Notes under the pieces: model-generated
Database searches by the model: none
Seen by the model: the letters and a program-made list of their open reading frames with translations, nothing else
What the model was told of the DNA's origin: nothing
Source of the DNA: Streptomyces sp. NRRL S-646
GTDB taxonomy: Bacteria; Actinomycetota; Actinomycetes; Streptomycetales; Streptomycetaceae
Direction: 5' to 3'
Assembly (NCBI RefSeq): GCF_000720765.1
Contig: NZ_JODC01000001.1
Coordinates: forward strand, 372,001 to 436,000
DNA length: 64,000 nucleotides
Position numbers and translations under genes: made by a program
Part shown: positions 44,354-53,218 of the stretch, in pieces
Layout: every line of letters starts with the position of its first letter
Position numbering within the stretch: the stretch's first letter is position 1

Positions 44354-45549
44354 TGTCCCCTCCCGTCGACGTCGAGGCCGTCTTCCGCGCGGAGTACGGC
44401 CGCGCCGTCGCCGTCCTCGTCCGCTTCCTCGGCGACATCGACCTCGCCGAGGAAGCGGCGCAGGACGCCTTCACGACGGCCGTGCAGCGTTGGCCGGAGA
44501 CCGGCGTGCCGCCGAGCCCGGCCGGCTGGATCATCACCACCGCGCGCAATCGCGCGATCGACCGGCTGCGCCGCGAGTCCTCCCGCGAGGCCCGCCACGC
44601 CGAGGCGGCCCTGTTGCACACCCCCGACGCACCGGCCGAGGAGGGCCCCGTGCGCGACGACCGACTCCGCCTGATCTTCACCTGCTGCCACCCGGCGCTC
44701 GCCCCCCAGGCGCAGGTCGCCCTGACCCTCCGCCTGCTCGGCGGACTCACCACGCCTCAGATCGCGCGCGCCTTCCTGGTGCCCGAGCCGACGATGGCCC
44801 AGCGCCTCGTCCGCGCCAAGGCGAAGATCCGCGACGCCCGCATCCCCTACCGTGTGCCCCGCGACGCGGACCTCCCGGACCGGCTGAAGGGCGTCCTGGC
44901 GGTCGTCTACCTGATCTTCAACGAGGGCTACGGCGGCAGCCCCGACCTGTGCGCGGAGGCCGTACGCCTCGGCCGCCTCCTGTCCGAGCTGATGCCGGAC
45001 GAGCCCGAGGTGACCGGCCTGCTCGCGCTGATGCTCCTCGTCGACTCCCGACGGCCCGCACGACTGGACGAGCGCGGTGCGCTGGTACCGCTGCCGGAGC
45101 AGGACCGCAGCCGCTGGGACCCGGAGCTGATCGCCGAGGGGCAGTCACTGGTCCGCCGCTGCCTGCGCCGCAACCAGCCAGGCCCGTACCAGATCCAGGC
45201 CGCCATCCAGGCCGTCCACAGCGACGCACCCACCGCCGACGCCACCGACTGGGGCCAGATCCGGCAGCTGTACGACCAGCTTCTGGCCCTCGCGCCGAGC
45301 CCCGTCGTGGCCCTGAACCGGGCGGTCGCCGTGGCCGAGACCGAAGGACCCCGCCGAGCCCTGGAAGCCGTCGAAGCGCTGGACCTCGACGGCTACCACG
45401 TCTTCCATGCCGTCCGCGCCGACCTGCTACGCCGCCTGGGGCGCGACACCGAGGCGGTCCGGGCGTACGAGGCGGCCATCGCACACTCGGAGAGCGAGGC
45501 GGAACGTGCCTATCTGGAACGGCGGCGGCAGGAACTCGTCCGCACGTGA
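44353..45549 (+). CDS. ECF sigma factor with long C-terminal extension (ECF42-type)
   Basis: 398 residues. Sigma2 region [20 protein letters not shown] and [19 protein letters not shown]; sigma4 [20 protein letters not shown] and [22 protein letters not shown]-like C-terminal extension (about 190-398, including [19 protein letters not shown]) replaces an anti-sigma partner. Pairing with a DGPF gene and absence of an anti-sigma gene match the ECF42 group. No target promoter motif is evident nearby. Confidence 0.9.
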   Translation: MSPPVDVEAVFRAEYGRAVAVLVRFLGDIDLAEEAAQDAFTTAVQRWPETGVPPSPAGWIITTARNRAIDRLRRESSREARHAEAALLHTPDAPAEEGPVRDDRLRLIFTCCHPALAPQAQVALTLRLLGGLTTPQIARAFLVPEPTMAQRLVRAKAKIRDARIPYRVPRDADLPDRLKGVLAVVYLIFNEGYGGSPDLCAEAVRLGRLLSELMPDEPEVTGLLALMLLVDSRRPARLDERGALVPLPEQDRSRWDPELIAEGQSLVRRCLRRNQPGPYQIQAAIQAVHSDAPTADATDWGQIRQLYDQLLALAPSPVVALNRAVAVAETEGPRRALEAVEALDLDGYHVFHAVRADLLRRLGRDTEAVRAYEAAIAHSESEAERAYLERRRQELVRT

Positions 45550-45613
45550 CGGGCTCGTCAGCGCGTGATGGGTCCGCTGCGGAAAGTAGTCCTCCGGCGC
45601 CGGGATTTATTTT

Positions 45614-45640
45614 GGTGTATGAAAGGTTGCCATATACACC
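45614..45640 (+). promoter_or_regulatory. Inverted repeat upstream of the aldehyde dehydrogenase
   Basis: GGTGTAT (45614-45620) and ATACACC (45634-45640) are perfect 7-bp arms across 13 bp, 31 nt before the GTG start. Possible operator; no linked regulator is obvious. Confidence 0.4.
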
Positions 45641-45670
45641 TGACCCTGACCGTTCCAGCAGCGAGGCATC

Positions 45671-46993
45671 GTGAACCACTCCACCCCCGAGCAGCCCGCC
45701 GACGTCGTGGCCCGGCTGCGCGCCACCTTCCGCACCGGCCGCACCAAGCCCGTCGAGTGGCGCACGGCCCAGCTGCGACGCCTGCGCGAACTGCTCACGG
45801 ACAACGGCCCCGACCTGGCCGCCGCCCTCCATGCCGACCTGGGCAAGAGCTCCACCGAGGCCCACCGCACCGAGATCGACTTCACGATCCGCGAGATAGA
45901 CCACACCCTCGACCACCTCGCCGACTGGCTGCGCCCCGAACCCGCCCCGGTCCCGGCCCACCTCGGCGCCGACGCGAGCGCCTGGACGCAGTACGACCCG
46001 CTCGGCGTCGTCCTCGTCATCGCCCCCTGGAACTACCCCGCCCAGCTCCTGCTCGCCCCGCTGGTCGGCGCACTCGCCGCGGGCAACGCCGTGGTCGCCA
46101 AGCCCAGCGAACTGGCCCCCGCCACCTCCGCCGCGATCGCCCGCCTGCTGCCCGCCTACCTCGACACCGACGCGGTCGCCGTCGTCGAGGGCGGCATCCC
46201 GGAGACGACGGCCCTGCTGGCCGAGCGCTTCGACCACATCTTCTACACCGGCAACGGAGCCGTCGGCCGCATCGTCATGCGTGCCGCCGCCGAGCACCTC
46301 ACCCCGGTCACCCTCGAACTCGGCGGCAAGTCCCCGGCGTTCGTCGACCGCGACACCGACCTCGACGTCGTCGCGGACCGGCTGGCCCGCGGCAAGTTCC
46401 TCAACGCCGGGCAGACCTGCGTCGCCCCCGACTACGTCCTGACCGACCCGGCCACCGCCGCCGCCCTCGAACCCGCGCTCCAGCGGGCCGTCGAGTCCCT
46501 GTACGGCGCCGACCCGTCGGCCTCCGCCGAATACGGCCGGATCATCAACGAACGGCACTTCGACCGGCTCGCCGGCCTGCTCGACTCGGGCCGCGCCGTC
46601 GTCGGCGGCAGCAGCGACCGTACGACGAAGTTCATTGCCCCGACCGTCCTTGCCGACGTCGACCCCAAGTCGCCCGTCATGCAGGAAGAGATCTTCGGGC
46701 CGATCCTGCCGATCGTCACCGTGCCGGACCTGGACGCGGCGATCGACTTCATCAACGACCGCGACAAGCCCCTCGCCCTCTACGTCTTCTCCGAGTCCGA
46801 GGGGACCCGCGGCCGGATCGCCGCCGAGACGTCCTCCGGCGGTCTCGGCCACGGCCTGCCGCTGGCCCATCTCACCGTCTCGGACCTGCCGTTCGGCGGT
46901 GTGGGCGAGAGCGGCATGGGCAGCTACCACGGCCGCTACTCGATCGAGACGTTCAGCCACCGCAAGGCGGTGCTGCAGAAGCCGCTGCGCTGA
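45671..46993 (+). CDS. Aldehyde dehydrogenase (class 3, NAD(P)-dependent)
   Basis: 440 residues, GTG start. NAD-binding and catalytic motifs are in order: VIAPWNYPAQLLLAPLVGAL, AGNAVVAKPSELAP, FYTGNGAVGRIVM, TLELGGKSPAFVDR (Glu) and FLNAGQTCVAPDY with the nucleophilic Cys. Short length and the early VEWRTAQLRRLREL helix are typical of coniferyl/fatty-aldehyde class 3 enzymes. Oxidises aldehydes to acids; the natural substrate is unknown. Confidence 0.92.
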   Translation: MNHSTPEQPADVVARLRATFRTGRTKPVEWRTAQLRRLRELLTDNGPDLAAALHADLGKSSTEAHRTEIDFTIREIDHTLDHLADWLRPEPAPVPAHLGADASAWTQYDPLGVVLVIAPWNYPAQLLLAPLVGALAAGNAVVAKPSELAPATSAAIARLLPAYLDTDAVAVVEGGIPETTALLAERFDHIFYTGNGAVGRIVMRAAAEHLTPVTLELGGKSPAFVDRDTDLDVVADRLARGKFLNAGQTCVAPDYVLTDPATAAALEPALQRAVESLYGADPSASAEYGRIINERHFDRLAGLLDSGRAVVGGSSDRTTKFIAPTVLADVDPKSPVMQEEIFGPILPIVTVPDLDAAIDFINDRDKPLALYVFSESEGTRGRIAAETSSGGLGHGLPLAHLTVSDLPFGGVGESGMGSYHGRYSIETFSHRKAVLQKPLR

Positions 46994-47006
46994 ATCCGGC
47001 GAAAAC

Positions 47007-47038
47007 AACGCCCGGCCGTGCGACGCGGCCGGGCGTTT
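47007..47038 (+). terminator. Intrinsic terminator after aldehyde dehydrogenase
   Basis: Perfect 12-bp arms AACGCCCGGCCG and CGGCCGGGCGTT with a 7-nt loop, ending GTTTC, 14 nt past the stop. Confidence 0.85.
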
Positions 47039-47049
47039 CGCGAGCCATA

Positions 47050-47088
47050 ATATCGGTCACTGCTTATATAAGTGACAGCTGATATAGT
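47050..47088 (+). promoter_or_regulatory. ArsR operator and leaderless promoter
   Basis: GTCACT (47056-47061) and AGTGAC (47071-47076) flank CTTATATAAG, with outer ATATC and GATAT extending the symmetry. A -10 TATAGT (47083-47088) ends 6 nt before the ATG, so the transcript should be leaderless and the operator covers the promoter. Confidence 0.6.
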
Positions 47089-47094
47089 TGCCGC

Positions 47095-47472
47095 ATGCAC
47101 GCCTTCGATGTGCTCGGGGATCCGGTGCGCCGACGGATCCTGGAGCTGCTGGCCGGTGGGGAGATGACCTCGGGAGCGCTCTGCGAGGTCATCGGGGAGG
47201 AGTTCGGGATCTCGCAGCCCGGAGTGTCGCAGCATCTGAAGGTGCTGCGGGAGAACGGGTTCGCGACCGTCCGCCCCGAAGGAACCCGGCGGCTGTACGC
47301 GGTCAATGCCGAGCCGCTGCAGGACATAGACGCCTGGCTCGACCGCTTCCGTCGCTTCTGGACCCCGCATCTGGACGCCCTGGCCACCGAGCTGGCGCGC
47401 GGCAAACGCGCGCGCCGGCTGCGGGATACCGACGAAACCCCGAGGAGCACCCATGACCGACGTGACCCATGA
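47095..47472 (+). CDS. ArsR-family transcriptional regulator
   Basis: 125 residues. Winged helix MHAFDVLGDPVRRRILELLA, ISQPGVSQHLKVLRENGFAT and wing RPEGTRRLYAVN. No metal-binding cysteine pattern is evident apart from one Cys, so it is more likely ligand-sensing through the co-encoded SRPBCC protein. Overlaps that gene by 20 nt. Probably autorepressed. Confidence 0.88.
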   Translation: MHAFDVLGDPVRRRILELLAGGEMTSGALCEVIGEEFGISQPGVSQHLKVLRENGFATVRPEGTRRLYAVNAEPLQDIDAWLDRFRRFWTPHLDALATELARGKRARRLRDTDETPRSTHDRRDP

Positions 47473-48118
47473 CATCAGCGACGTGCGCCGGCAGGTCGGC
47501 CGGCGGACCTTCAAGGCGGGCGAGGCACGCGTGGTGACCGTGACCCGGACCTACGATGCCCCGCTCGACGACGTGTGGGACGCCTGCACGAACCCCGAGC
47601 GCATCCCCCGCTGGCTCCTGCCCGTGACGGGGGAGCTGCGGCTGGGAGGCCGCTATCAGCTCGAGGGCAATGCGGGCGGGGTGATCGAGCGCTGCGACCC
47701 GCCCAAGGGCTTCTCCGCGACGTGGGAGTACGGCGGCGAGGTCAGCTGGATCGAGCTCCGCCTGACCCCCGAGGAGGGCGGCACGCGCTTCCAGCTGGAG
47801 CACATCGCCCACGTCGACGACACGAAGTGGGCGGAGTTCGGCCCGGGCGCGGTCGGCGTGGGATGGGACCTGATGGTCCGGGGGCTCACCCTGCATCTGG
47901 GGAGCGGTGGCGTGGCCGTCGACCCGAAGGAGTTCATGGGCTGGATGAGCTCGGACGAGGGCCGCCGATTCATGACGTCGAGCAGCGAAGCCTGGTACGC
48001 GGCGAACGTCGCCGGCGGCGAGGACGAGAAAACGGCACGTGAGGCGGCGGACCGGACCACGGCGGCCTACACGGGAGCGGGGGAGGGCGGCGACCCCGGC
48101 GAAGGGGGCGCGAGCTGA
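47453..48118 (+). CDS. SRPBCC/AHSA1-domain protein
   Basis: 221 residues. START-like fold: VVTVTRTYDAPLDDVWDACT, PRWLLPVTGELRLGGRYQLE, then the long C-terminal helix. Encoded in an overlapping frame with the ArsR gene, the split form of the fusion at 35070. Likely binds a hydrophobic small molecule. Confidence 0.87.
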   Translation: MTDVTHDISDVRRQVGRRTFKAGEARVVTVTRTYDAPLDDVWDACTNPERIPRWLLPVTGELRLGGRYQLEGNAGGVIERCDPPKGFSATWEYGGEVSWIELRLTPEEGGTRFQLEHIAHVDDTKWAEFGPGAVGVGWDLMVRGLTLHLGSGGVAVDPKEFMGWMSSDEGRRFMTSSSEAWYAANVAGGEDEKTAREAADRTTAAYTGAGEGGDPGEGGAS

Positions 48119-48341
48119 GCGCTGGGAATCCGACGCCGTCCAAGGGCGCCCGGAGCGTATCGCACGCCGGGCGGAGGCATCCCGCCCAGGGCAAAGCCGC
48201 GTCGGCGCCTGCCCACGCATCACCGCCGTCCTCGGCGTCACACCCGGCAACAACCTCTACTGCTGACCTGCGCCCTCTACTTCGTACACGTATCCGCAAA
48301 GTCTCTGCGTCGGGGCGCCCAGCGTGTGCGAAACTCCGCCG

Positions 48342-49247
48342 ATGACCTCCCACATGATCACCGCGGACGCCGCGGGCTCCTGGAAACTCGGCGCACTGAC
48401 CGTCAACCGCATCGGTTTCGGTGCGATGCGGCTGACGGGCAGCGCTGCCTTCCACCTCGGAACACCGAGCGACCGCGGGCGGTCGATCGCCGTGCTGCGC
48501 AAGGCGGTTGAGCTCGGCGTGAACCACATCGACACGGCCGCGTTCTACTTCTCCCAGCTGCGGTCCGCCAACGAGATCATCAACAGCGCGCTGGCCCCGT
48601 ACCCCGACGACATGGTCATAGCCGCGAAGGTCGGCCCGTACCGCGACTATCACGGCGACTGGAGCACCCCGGCCCGCCCCGAGCAGCTGCGTGGCCACGT
48701 CGAAGAGAACCTGCGGCAACTCGGCCGTGACCATCTCGACATGGTCTACCTGCGGCGCATGGAGCAGGACTCCATCGCAGAGCACTTCGGCGCGCTGGCC
48801 GAACTGCGCGAGGCGGGCCTGATCCGGCACCTCGGCGTCTCCGACGTCGAACCCCGGCACCTGGCCGAGGCGCAGGCCATCGCGCCCGTGGTCAGCGTGC
48901 AGAACCGCTACGGACTGGGACACCGCGCTCCGGTCACCGACGAACTGGTGCGGATCTGCCGCGAACAGGGCATCGCCTTCGTACCGTTCTTCGCCGTCGC
49001 CGGTTCCGGCGGGGCGAAGGGTGCGAGCACCACGTACGACGAGGAGGTGCTCGCCGTCGCCCGCGCCCACGACGCGAGCCCCAGCCAGGTCCGCATCGCC
49101 TGGACGCTGCACCAGGGCCCGCACGTCCTGGCCATCCCCGGTACCGGCAACCCCGACCACCTGGCCGAGAACGTGGCATCCGGAGCGCTCCGCCTCACCG
49201 CCGACGAGCTGGAGCGGCTCAACGCCCTGCACAGCAAGGCCGGTTGA
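48342..49247 (+). CDS. Aldo/keto reductase
   Basis: 301 residues, (beta/alpha)8 NADPH enzyme. VNRIGFGAMRLTG start strand, HIDTAAFYFSQL (Asp, Tyr), MVIAAKVGPY (Lys), VSDVEPRHLAEAQ and the cofactor region VLAIPGTGNPDHLAENV. The usual catalytic His strand reads LDMVYLRRM with Arg in its place, as in pyridoxal-reductase-like members. The ATG at 48342 has no strong ribosome site; GTG 48324 is an alternative. The 223-bp gap before it shows nothing recognisable. Confidence 0.85.
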   Translation: MTSHMITADAAGSWKLGALTVNRIGFGAMRLTGSAAFHLGTPSDRGRSIAVLRKAVELGVNHIDTAAFYFSQLRSANEIINSALAPYPDDMVIAAKVGPYRDYHGDWSTPARPEQLRGHVEENLRQLGRDHLDMVYLRRMEQDSIAEHFGALAELREAGLIRHLGVSDVEPRHLAEAQAIAPVVSVQNRYGLGHRAPVTDELVRICREQGIAFVPFFAVAGSGGAKGASTTYDEEVLAVARAHDASPSQVRIAWTLHQGPHVLAIPGTGNPDHLAENVASGALRLTADELERLNALHSKAG

Positions 49248-49251
49248 GGTC

Positions 49252-49275
49252 GAGGGGCCCTTGCCGGGGCCCCTC
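49252..49275. terminator. Bidirectional hairpin between convergent genes
   Basis: GAGGGGCCC and GGGCCCCTC are perfect 9-bp arms around a 6-nt loop, 5 nt past the reductase stop. Confidence 0.65.
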
Positions 49276-49295
49276 CGTCGCCGTGCCGAGTCGTC

Positions 49296-49754
49296 TCAGA
49301 CAGCCCACACACCGTCCCGCATCAGATGCCGCCCGGGCAGCTCGTGTACTCCTCGCCAGGCCTGCACGCCGCGCGGCCGCACCCGGAAGAAGGCGTACGA
49401 CGCGCTGTCCTGGCGCGGATCCCACCCCGTCTTCGCCACGAACGCGTCGGCCGCCGCGGCCGGCACGTCCTGCCCGCCGAATGCCTCAACGTCCCCGTCG
49501 ACCAGCACCACGTCCTGTGTGTCCCCGAACGCCAGCCGGGTGCGCCCGCCGTCGCGCAGATTGCGGCCCGTGGGGTTGGTGACCCGCGTGGACATCCAGA
49601 CCGACTCCCCGTCCCAGGCGAACCACAGCGCCACCAGGCACGGCAGCCCGCCCTGATCGGCGGTGGCGACCCAGATGTCCAACTCCCGTGTCAGTCGGGC
49701 CAGTACGTCCTGCTTGCGCTGATCGAGGCTGCGGGGCGGCTCGGTGATCTTCAT
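49296..49754 (-). CDS. Pyridoxamine 5'-phosphate oxidase-family protein
   Basis: 152 residues, split beta-barrel FMN or F420-binding fold. DIWVATADQGGLPCLVALWF and ESVWMSTRVTNPTGRNLRDG are the nucleotide-side strands. More like the F420-dependent or PNPOx-like small proteins of actinobacteria than true PdxH. Substrate unknown. Confidence 0.8.
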   Translation of the reverse strand: MKITEPPRSLDQRKQDVLARLTRELDIWVATADQGGLPCLVALWFAWDGESVWMSTRVTNPTGRNLRDGGRTRLAFGDTQDVVLVDGDVEAFGGQDVPAAAADAFVAKTGWDPRQDSASYAFFRVRPRGVQAWRGVHELPGRHLMRDGVWAV

Positions 49755-49802
49755 GCCCGGGACGCTACCGGCGCGTCCCGGATCGCACCTCGGGCCGCAG
49801 CC

Positions 49803-50900
49803 CTAAGTCCGCAGGCCTCCTTCTCTCCTGGAACCGAAGCCGCGCACCACCCGCCCCGCCGCCACCTTCTGCAGCAGGCCGTACGCCAGCACCGGGAGCA
49901 GGATGTGCGGACGGTCCGGCAGCGTCGTGGTGATGAGCACGGCACTGGCGCTGCTGTTGTTCATCCCGCAGGCCAGCGTCACGGAGGCGCCGGCTCTCGC
50001 ATCCAGCCGCAGGGCATGGGCGGCGACCCGGCCCAGCGCGAAGGACAGCCCGCATACCGTCGCCGCGACGGCCAGCGCGGCAGCCAGCAGCACCGGACGC
50101 GGATGGCGCAGGAACGGCCCCAGCACGCCACTGGCGTTCACATACGTCAGCAGCAGCGAGGCCGGGAGAGCCACGGCGACTGCGGCGTCGACGAGCCCGT
50201 CCGACGCCCGCCGGGGCAGGAGCAGGCGGCACAGCAGACCCGCGCCGCAGGGCAGCACGACCGAGCTGAGCGCGAACGCGTGCCCGGCGGTCTGCGCCGC
50301 GTCGGCCAGTCGGCCCGCGTAGTCGCCGTGCAGCAGGGGGCACAGCACTGCCAGCGTCAGCGGCACCGTCAGCGGGCTGACCAGAGTGGAGGCGAGGACC
50401 AGTCCGACAGCCGTCGGCTGGTCGCCGTCCCCCTTCGCGGTCCACACCGTCGCCCCGGCCGCCACCGGCATCGCGACGATAAGGATCATCGCGGCGACCA
50501 TGCCGCTGCCGCCGTCCTGGTCGGGGGAGTGCCGCAGCACGAACGCGACCCCCGGGACGATCAACAGCGGCGCCACCACGTGCAGCACGAGTCCGGCGAC
50601 CAGAGCGGAGGGGCGCCGCAGCAGCAGCCTCAGCTCCCGCAGCGGCACCTGGAGGCCGGCACTGAACAGCACGAGCGCGAGGAGTAACTGAGGTGTCCTC
50701 AGGGACAGTTCAGCGAGACCGGGGATGCCGATCGGGTGTGGGCGCCGCAGCCACAGGCCGGGAGCGGGCAGCAGTGCCGCGGCGGCGTAGACCAGGGCGA
50801 TCGCCGCGCCGAGACGGCGCCGGAGCAGGGCGTACGTGCGAGGTCGCCGGGGCGGTCGCGGCGGGTGGTCGGCGGTGGTCTTCGCGGGTCGGGGGCACAT
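49803..50900 (-). CDS. Bile acid:sodium symporter-family membrane protein with a TTA codon
   Basis: 365 residues with about ten membrane helices. LVLFSAGLQVPLRELRLLL and VTLACGMNNSSASAVLITT match the BASS/ArsB-like fold, the latter being the crossover motif. GGAAGAG lies about 8 nt before the ATG. Codon 72 (50685-50687) is TTA, implying bldA dependence. Divergent from the VOC gene with palindromes between them. Confidence 0.8.
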   Translation of the reverse strand: MCPRPAKTTADHPPRPPRRPRTYALLRRRLGAAIALVYAAAALLPAPGLWLRRPHPIGIPGLAELSLRTPQLLLALVLFSAGLQVPLRELRLLLRRPSALVAGLVLHVVAPLLIVPGVAFVLRHSPDQDGGSGMVAAMILIVAMPVAAGATVWTAKGDGDQPTAVGLVLASTLVSPLTVPLTLAVLCPLLHGDYAGRLADAAQTAGHAFALSSVVLPCGAGLLCRLLLPRRASDGLVDAAVAVALPASLLLTYVNASGVLGPFLRHPRPVLLAAALAVAATVCGLSFALGRVAAHALRLDARAGASVTLACGMNNSSASAVLITTTLPDRPHILLPVLAYGLLQKVAAGRVVRGFGSRREGGLRT

Positions 50901-51075
50901 GGCGGCGCTCTTCCGTCGTGGGGCTGGGGCGGAGAAGGAACGCCGGTATCGCGAAGCGGCCCACCGGGGTGCTCGCATGCGTGTGTGTGCGGGGCCCTGC
51001 GGTCATGGTGGGCTGCCCCTTTCGCGTGGTGGATGCGGGCGCGACAGGATGTCGCGACCGAGTGACTACAGCCAT

Positions 51076-51088
51076 GTAGACGGTCTAC
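51076..51088. promoter_or_regulatory. Palindrome upstream of the symporter
   Basis: GTAGAC-G-GTCTAC, a 13-bp perfect inverted repeat with a one-base centre, in the divergent region between the symporter and VOC genes; a TGTAGACG half-site follows at 51094. Confidence 0.45.
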
Positions 51089-51133
51089 TGAACTGTAGAC
51101 GACGGCAGTGACAAAGGCCGACTGGCGTAGTCC

Positions 51134-51151
51134 AGGTTTTACGTATAACCT
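51134..51151. promoter_or_regulatory. Palindrome upstream of the VOC-add operon
   Basis: AGGTTTTACGTATAACCT is an 18-bp palindrome with one mismatched pair, 40 bp before the VOC start. TetR-like in size. Confidence 0.45.
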
Positions 51152-51191
51152 CACCCGTCAACCACCCTCTCCGACCTCGCGAAAGGCCCCG

Positions 51192-51584
51192 ATGAGACGC
51201 ATCGCCCTGGTCACCCTCGTCGTCGACGACTATGACGAGGCGATCCGCTTCTACACCGAGGCCATCGGATTCCGGCTCGTCGAGGACACCCCACGCCCCG
51301 ACGGTTCCCGCTGGGTCGTCGTCCAGCCCGGCACCGAGGCCTCGGGCACTGCCCTTCTGCTGGCCCGGGCCAAGGGCGAGGCGCAGCAGGTCCGGGTCGG
51401 GGACCAGACCGGTGGGCGCGTCGGCTTCTTCCTGCACACCGACGACTTCGCCCGCGACCACGCCCGCATGCTCGCCGCGGGCGTGACCTTCCTGGAGGAG
51501 CCGCGCCACGAGCCCTACGGCTCCGTCGCCGTCTTCCAGGACCTGTACGGCAACCGCTGGGACCTGCTCCAGCCCGCAGACTGA
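51192..51584 (+). CDS. VOC-family (glyoxalase/dioxygenase fold) protein
   Basis: 130 residues with two beta-alpha-beta-beta-beta units: [59 protein letters not shown]. No full metal triad can be assigned by eye. Upstream of adenosine deaminase, 49 nt apart in the same direction. Confidence 0.83.
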   Translation: MRRIALVTLVVDDYDEAIRFYTEAIGFRLVEDTPRPDGSRWVVVQPGTEASGTALLLARAKGEAQQVRVGDQTGGRVGFFLHTDDFARDHARMLAAGVTFLEEPRHEPYGSVAVFQDLYGNRWDLLQPAD

Positions 51585-51633
51585 ACACCCGCCTCACGCC
51601 GATCTGAACCACCGCTCAAGGAAAGACCTCGCC

Positions 51634-52704
51634 ATGACTGCTACGCGCGTAGACGCCGAAGTGATCCGCCGCCTGCCCAAGGCCGTCCTGCACGACCACC
51701 TCGACGGCGGCCTGCGCCCGGCCACCGTGGTGGAACTCGCGGAGACGGTCGGGCACACCCTGCCCACCACCGACCCGGACGAGCTCGCCTCCTGGTACTT
51801 CGAGGCCGCCAACTCCGGTGACCTGGTGCGCTACATAGCCACCTTCGAGCACACCCTCGCCGTGCTGCAGACCCGGGAGGGCCTGCTGCGCGCCGCCGAG
51901 GAGTACGTCCTCGACCTGGCCGCGGACGGGGTCGTCTACGCCGAGGTGCGCTACGCCCCCGAGCTGAACACCACCGGTGGACTGGCCATGGCCGAGGTCG
52001 TCGAGACCGTCCAGGAGGGCCTCGCCGCCGGCATGGCCAAGGCGGCGGCTGCAGGCACCCCGGTCCGGGTCGGCACCCTGCTGTGCGGCATGCGGATGTT
52101 CGACCGTGTCCGGGAGGCCGCCGACCTGGCCGTGGCCTTCCGTGACGCGGGCGTCGTCGGCTTCGACATCGCCGGCGCCGAGGACGGCTTCCCGCCCGCC
52201 GACCACCTCGACGCCTTCGAGCACCTGCGCCGCGAGAGCGTCCCGTTCACCATCCACGCGGGCGAGGCGCACGGCCTGCCCAGCATCCACCAGGCCCTGC
52301 AGGTGTGCGGCGCCCAGCGCATCGGCCACGGCGTGCGCCTCACCGAGGACATCGTCGACGGCAAGCTCGGCCGGCTGGCGGGCTGGGTCCGTGACCGCCG
52401 TATCGCCCTGGAGATGTGCCCCACATCCAACCTCCAGACCGGGTGCGCCACGTCGATCGCCGAGCACCCGATCACCGCCCTGAAGGACCTCGGCTTCCGC
52501 GTCACCCTCAACACCGACAACCGTCTGGTGTCGGGCACCACGATGACCCGCGAGATGTCGTTGCTGGTGGAGCAGGCGGGCTGGACGGTCGAGGACCTGC
52601 GCACGGTCACGGTCAACGCCCTGAAGAGCGCGTTCATCCCGTTCGACGAGCGCAAGGCCCTCATCGAGGACGTCGTCCTGCCGGGCTACGAAGCCGCGCT
52701 CTGA
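51634..52704 (+). CDS. add: Adenosine deaminase
   Basis: Converts adenosine and deoxyadenosine to inosines in purine salvage. 356 residues with VLHDHLDGG (zinc His), [12 protein letters not shown] (catalytic Glu, His), QRIGHGVRL and LEMCPTSNL. The metal Asp region reads [11 protein letters not shown], as in other actinobacterial enzymes. Its 3' end overlaps the antisense DinB gene by 19 nt. Possibly operonic with the VOC gene. Confidence 0.95.
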   Translation: MTATRVDAEVIRRLPKAVLHDHLDGGLRPATVVELAETVGHTLPTTDPDELASWYFEAANSGDLVRYIATFEHTLAVLQTREGLLRAAEEYVLDLAADGVVYAEVRYAPELNTTGGLAMAEVVETVQEGLAAGMAKAAAAGTPVRVGTLLCGMRMFDRVREAADLAVAFRDAGVVGFDIAGAEDGFPPADHLDAFEHLRRESVPFTIHAGEAHGLPSIHQALQVCGAQRIGHGVRLTEDIVDGKLGRLAGWVRDRRIALEMCPTSNLQTGCATSIAEHPITALKDLGFRVTLNTDNRLVSGTTMTREMSLLVEQAGWTVEDLRTVTVNALKSAFIPFDERKALIEDVVLPGYEAAL

Positions 52705-53201
52705 AGCAGCCCCCGTACATAGGCGGCCTGTCCGACGTGCTGAAGATCGTCGGACAGGACGCTCACCAGCCGCACACCCAGGGTGACCGGCGGATCCCAG
52801 TTCTCGTCGACGATGCGCTCGAGATCCTTGGCGGCCAGTTCGCGCAGGACACCGAGCGACTGCTCGTGCACGGCGTCGTAATAGCCGGTCAGCAACTCGC
52901 CGGAGTCGACCCGCACCTTGGCGACCTTGGCGGCGCTGTGCCCGTAACCGGTGTCGCGGCGCGGCAGATCCAGCCCGAAGCGCTTCTCCCAGTCCTGTGC
53001 GAGCCACACCTGGTCGAGTCCGAAGGCGTCGGCCATGTGGTCGTCCTGGACCCGGGTGAGATGCCAGACCAGCCACGCGAGGGAGTTGGTGTCCGCGGTG
53101 GGACGGGCGTTGAGGGCGTCCGGCCCGAGGTCGGCGACTGTGGCGTGGACTTCTTCCTGGATACGGTTGAACCCGTCGATGAGGATGTCCTTGGCATGCA
53201 T
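52686..53201 (-). CDS. DinB-family (DUF664) protein
   Basis: 171 residues, four-helix bundle. [19 protein letters not shown] contributes a family histidine and [16 protein letters not shown] the last helix; such proteins include mycothiol-dependent S-transferases. ATG 53201 has GGTGG close upstream. The stop lies within the end of add. Confidence 0.8.
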   Translation of the reverse strand: MHAKDILIDGFNRIQEEVHATVADLGPDALNARPTADTNSLAWLVWHLTRVQDDHMADAFGLDQVWLAQDWEKRFGLDLPRRDTGYGHSAAKVAKVRVDSGELLTGYYDAVHEQSLGVLRELAAKDLERIVDENWDPPVTLGVRLVSVLSDDLQHVGQAAYVRGLLQSAAS

Positions 53202-53218
53202 GCATCCACCATCGCGCA

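Noticed and set aside
48119..48341. Degenerate coding remnant before the aldo/keto reductase
   Set aside because: A frame ending ITAVLGVTPGNNLYC looks protein-like but is too short and matches nothing I can name.
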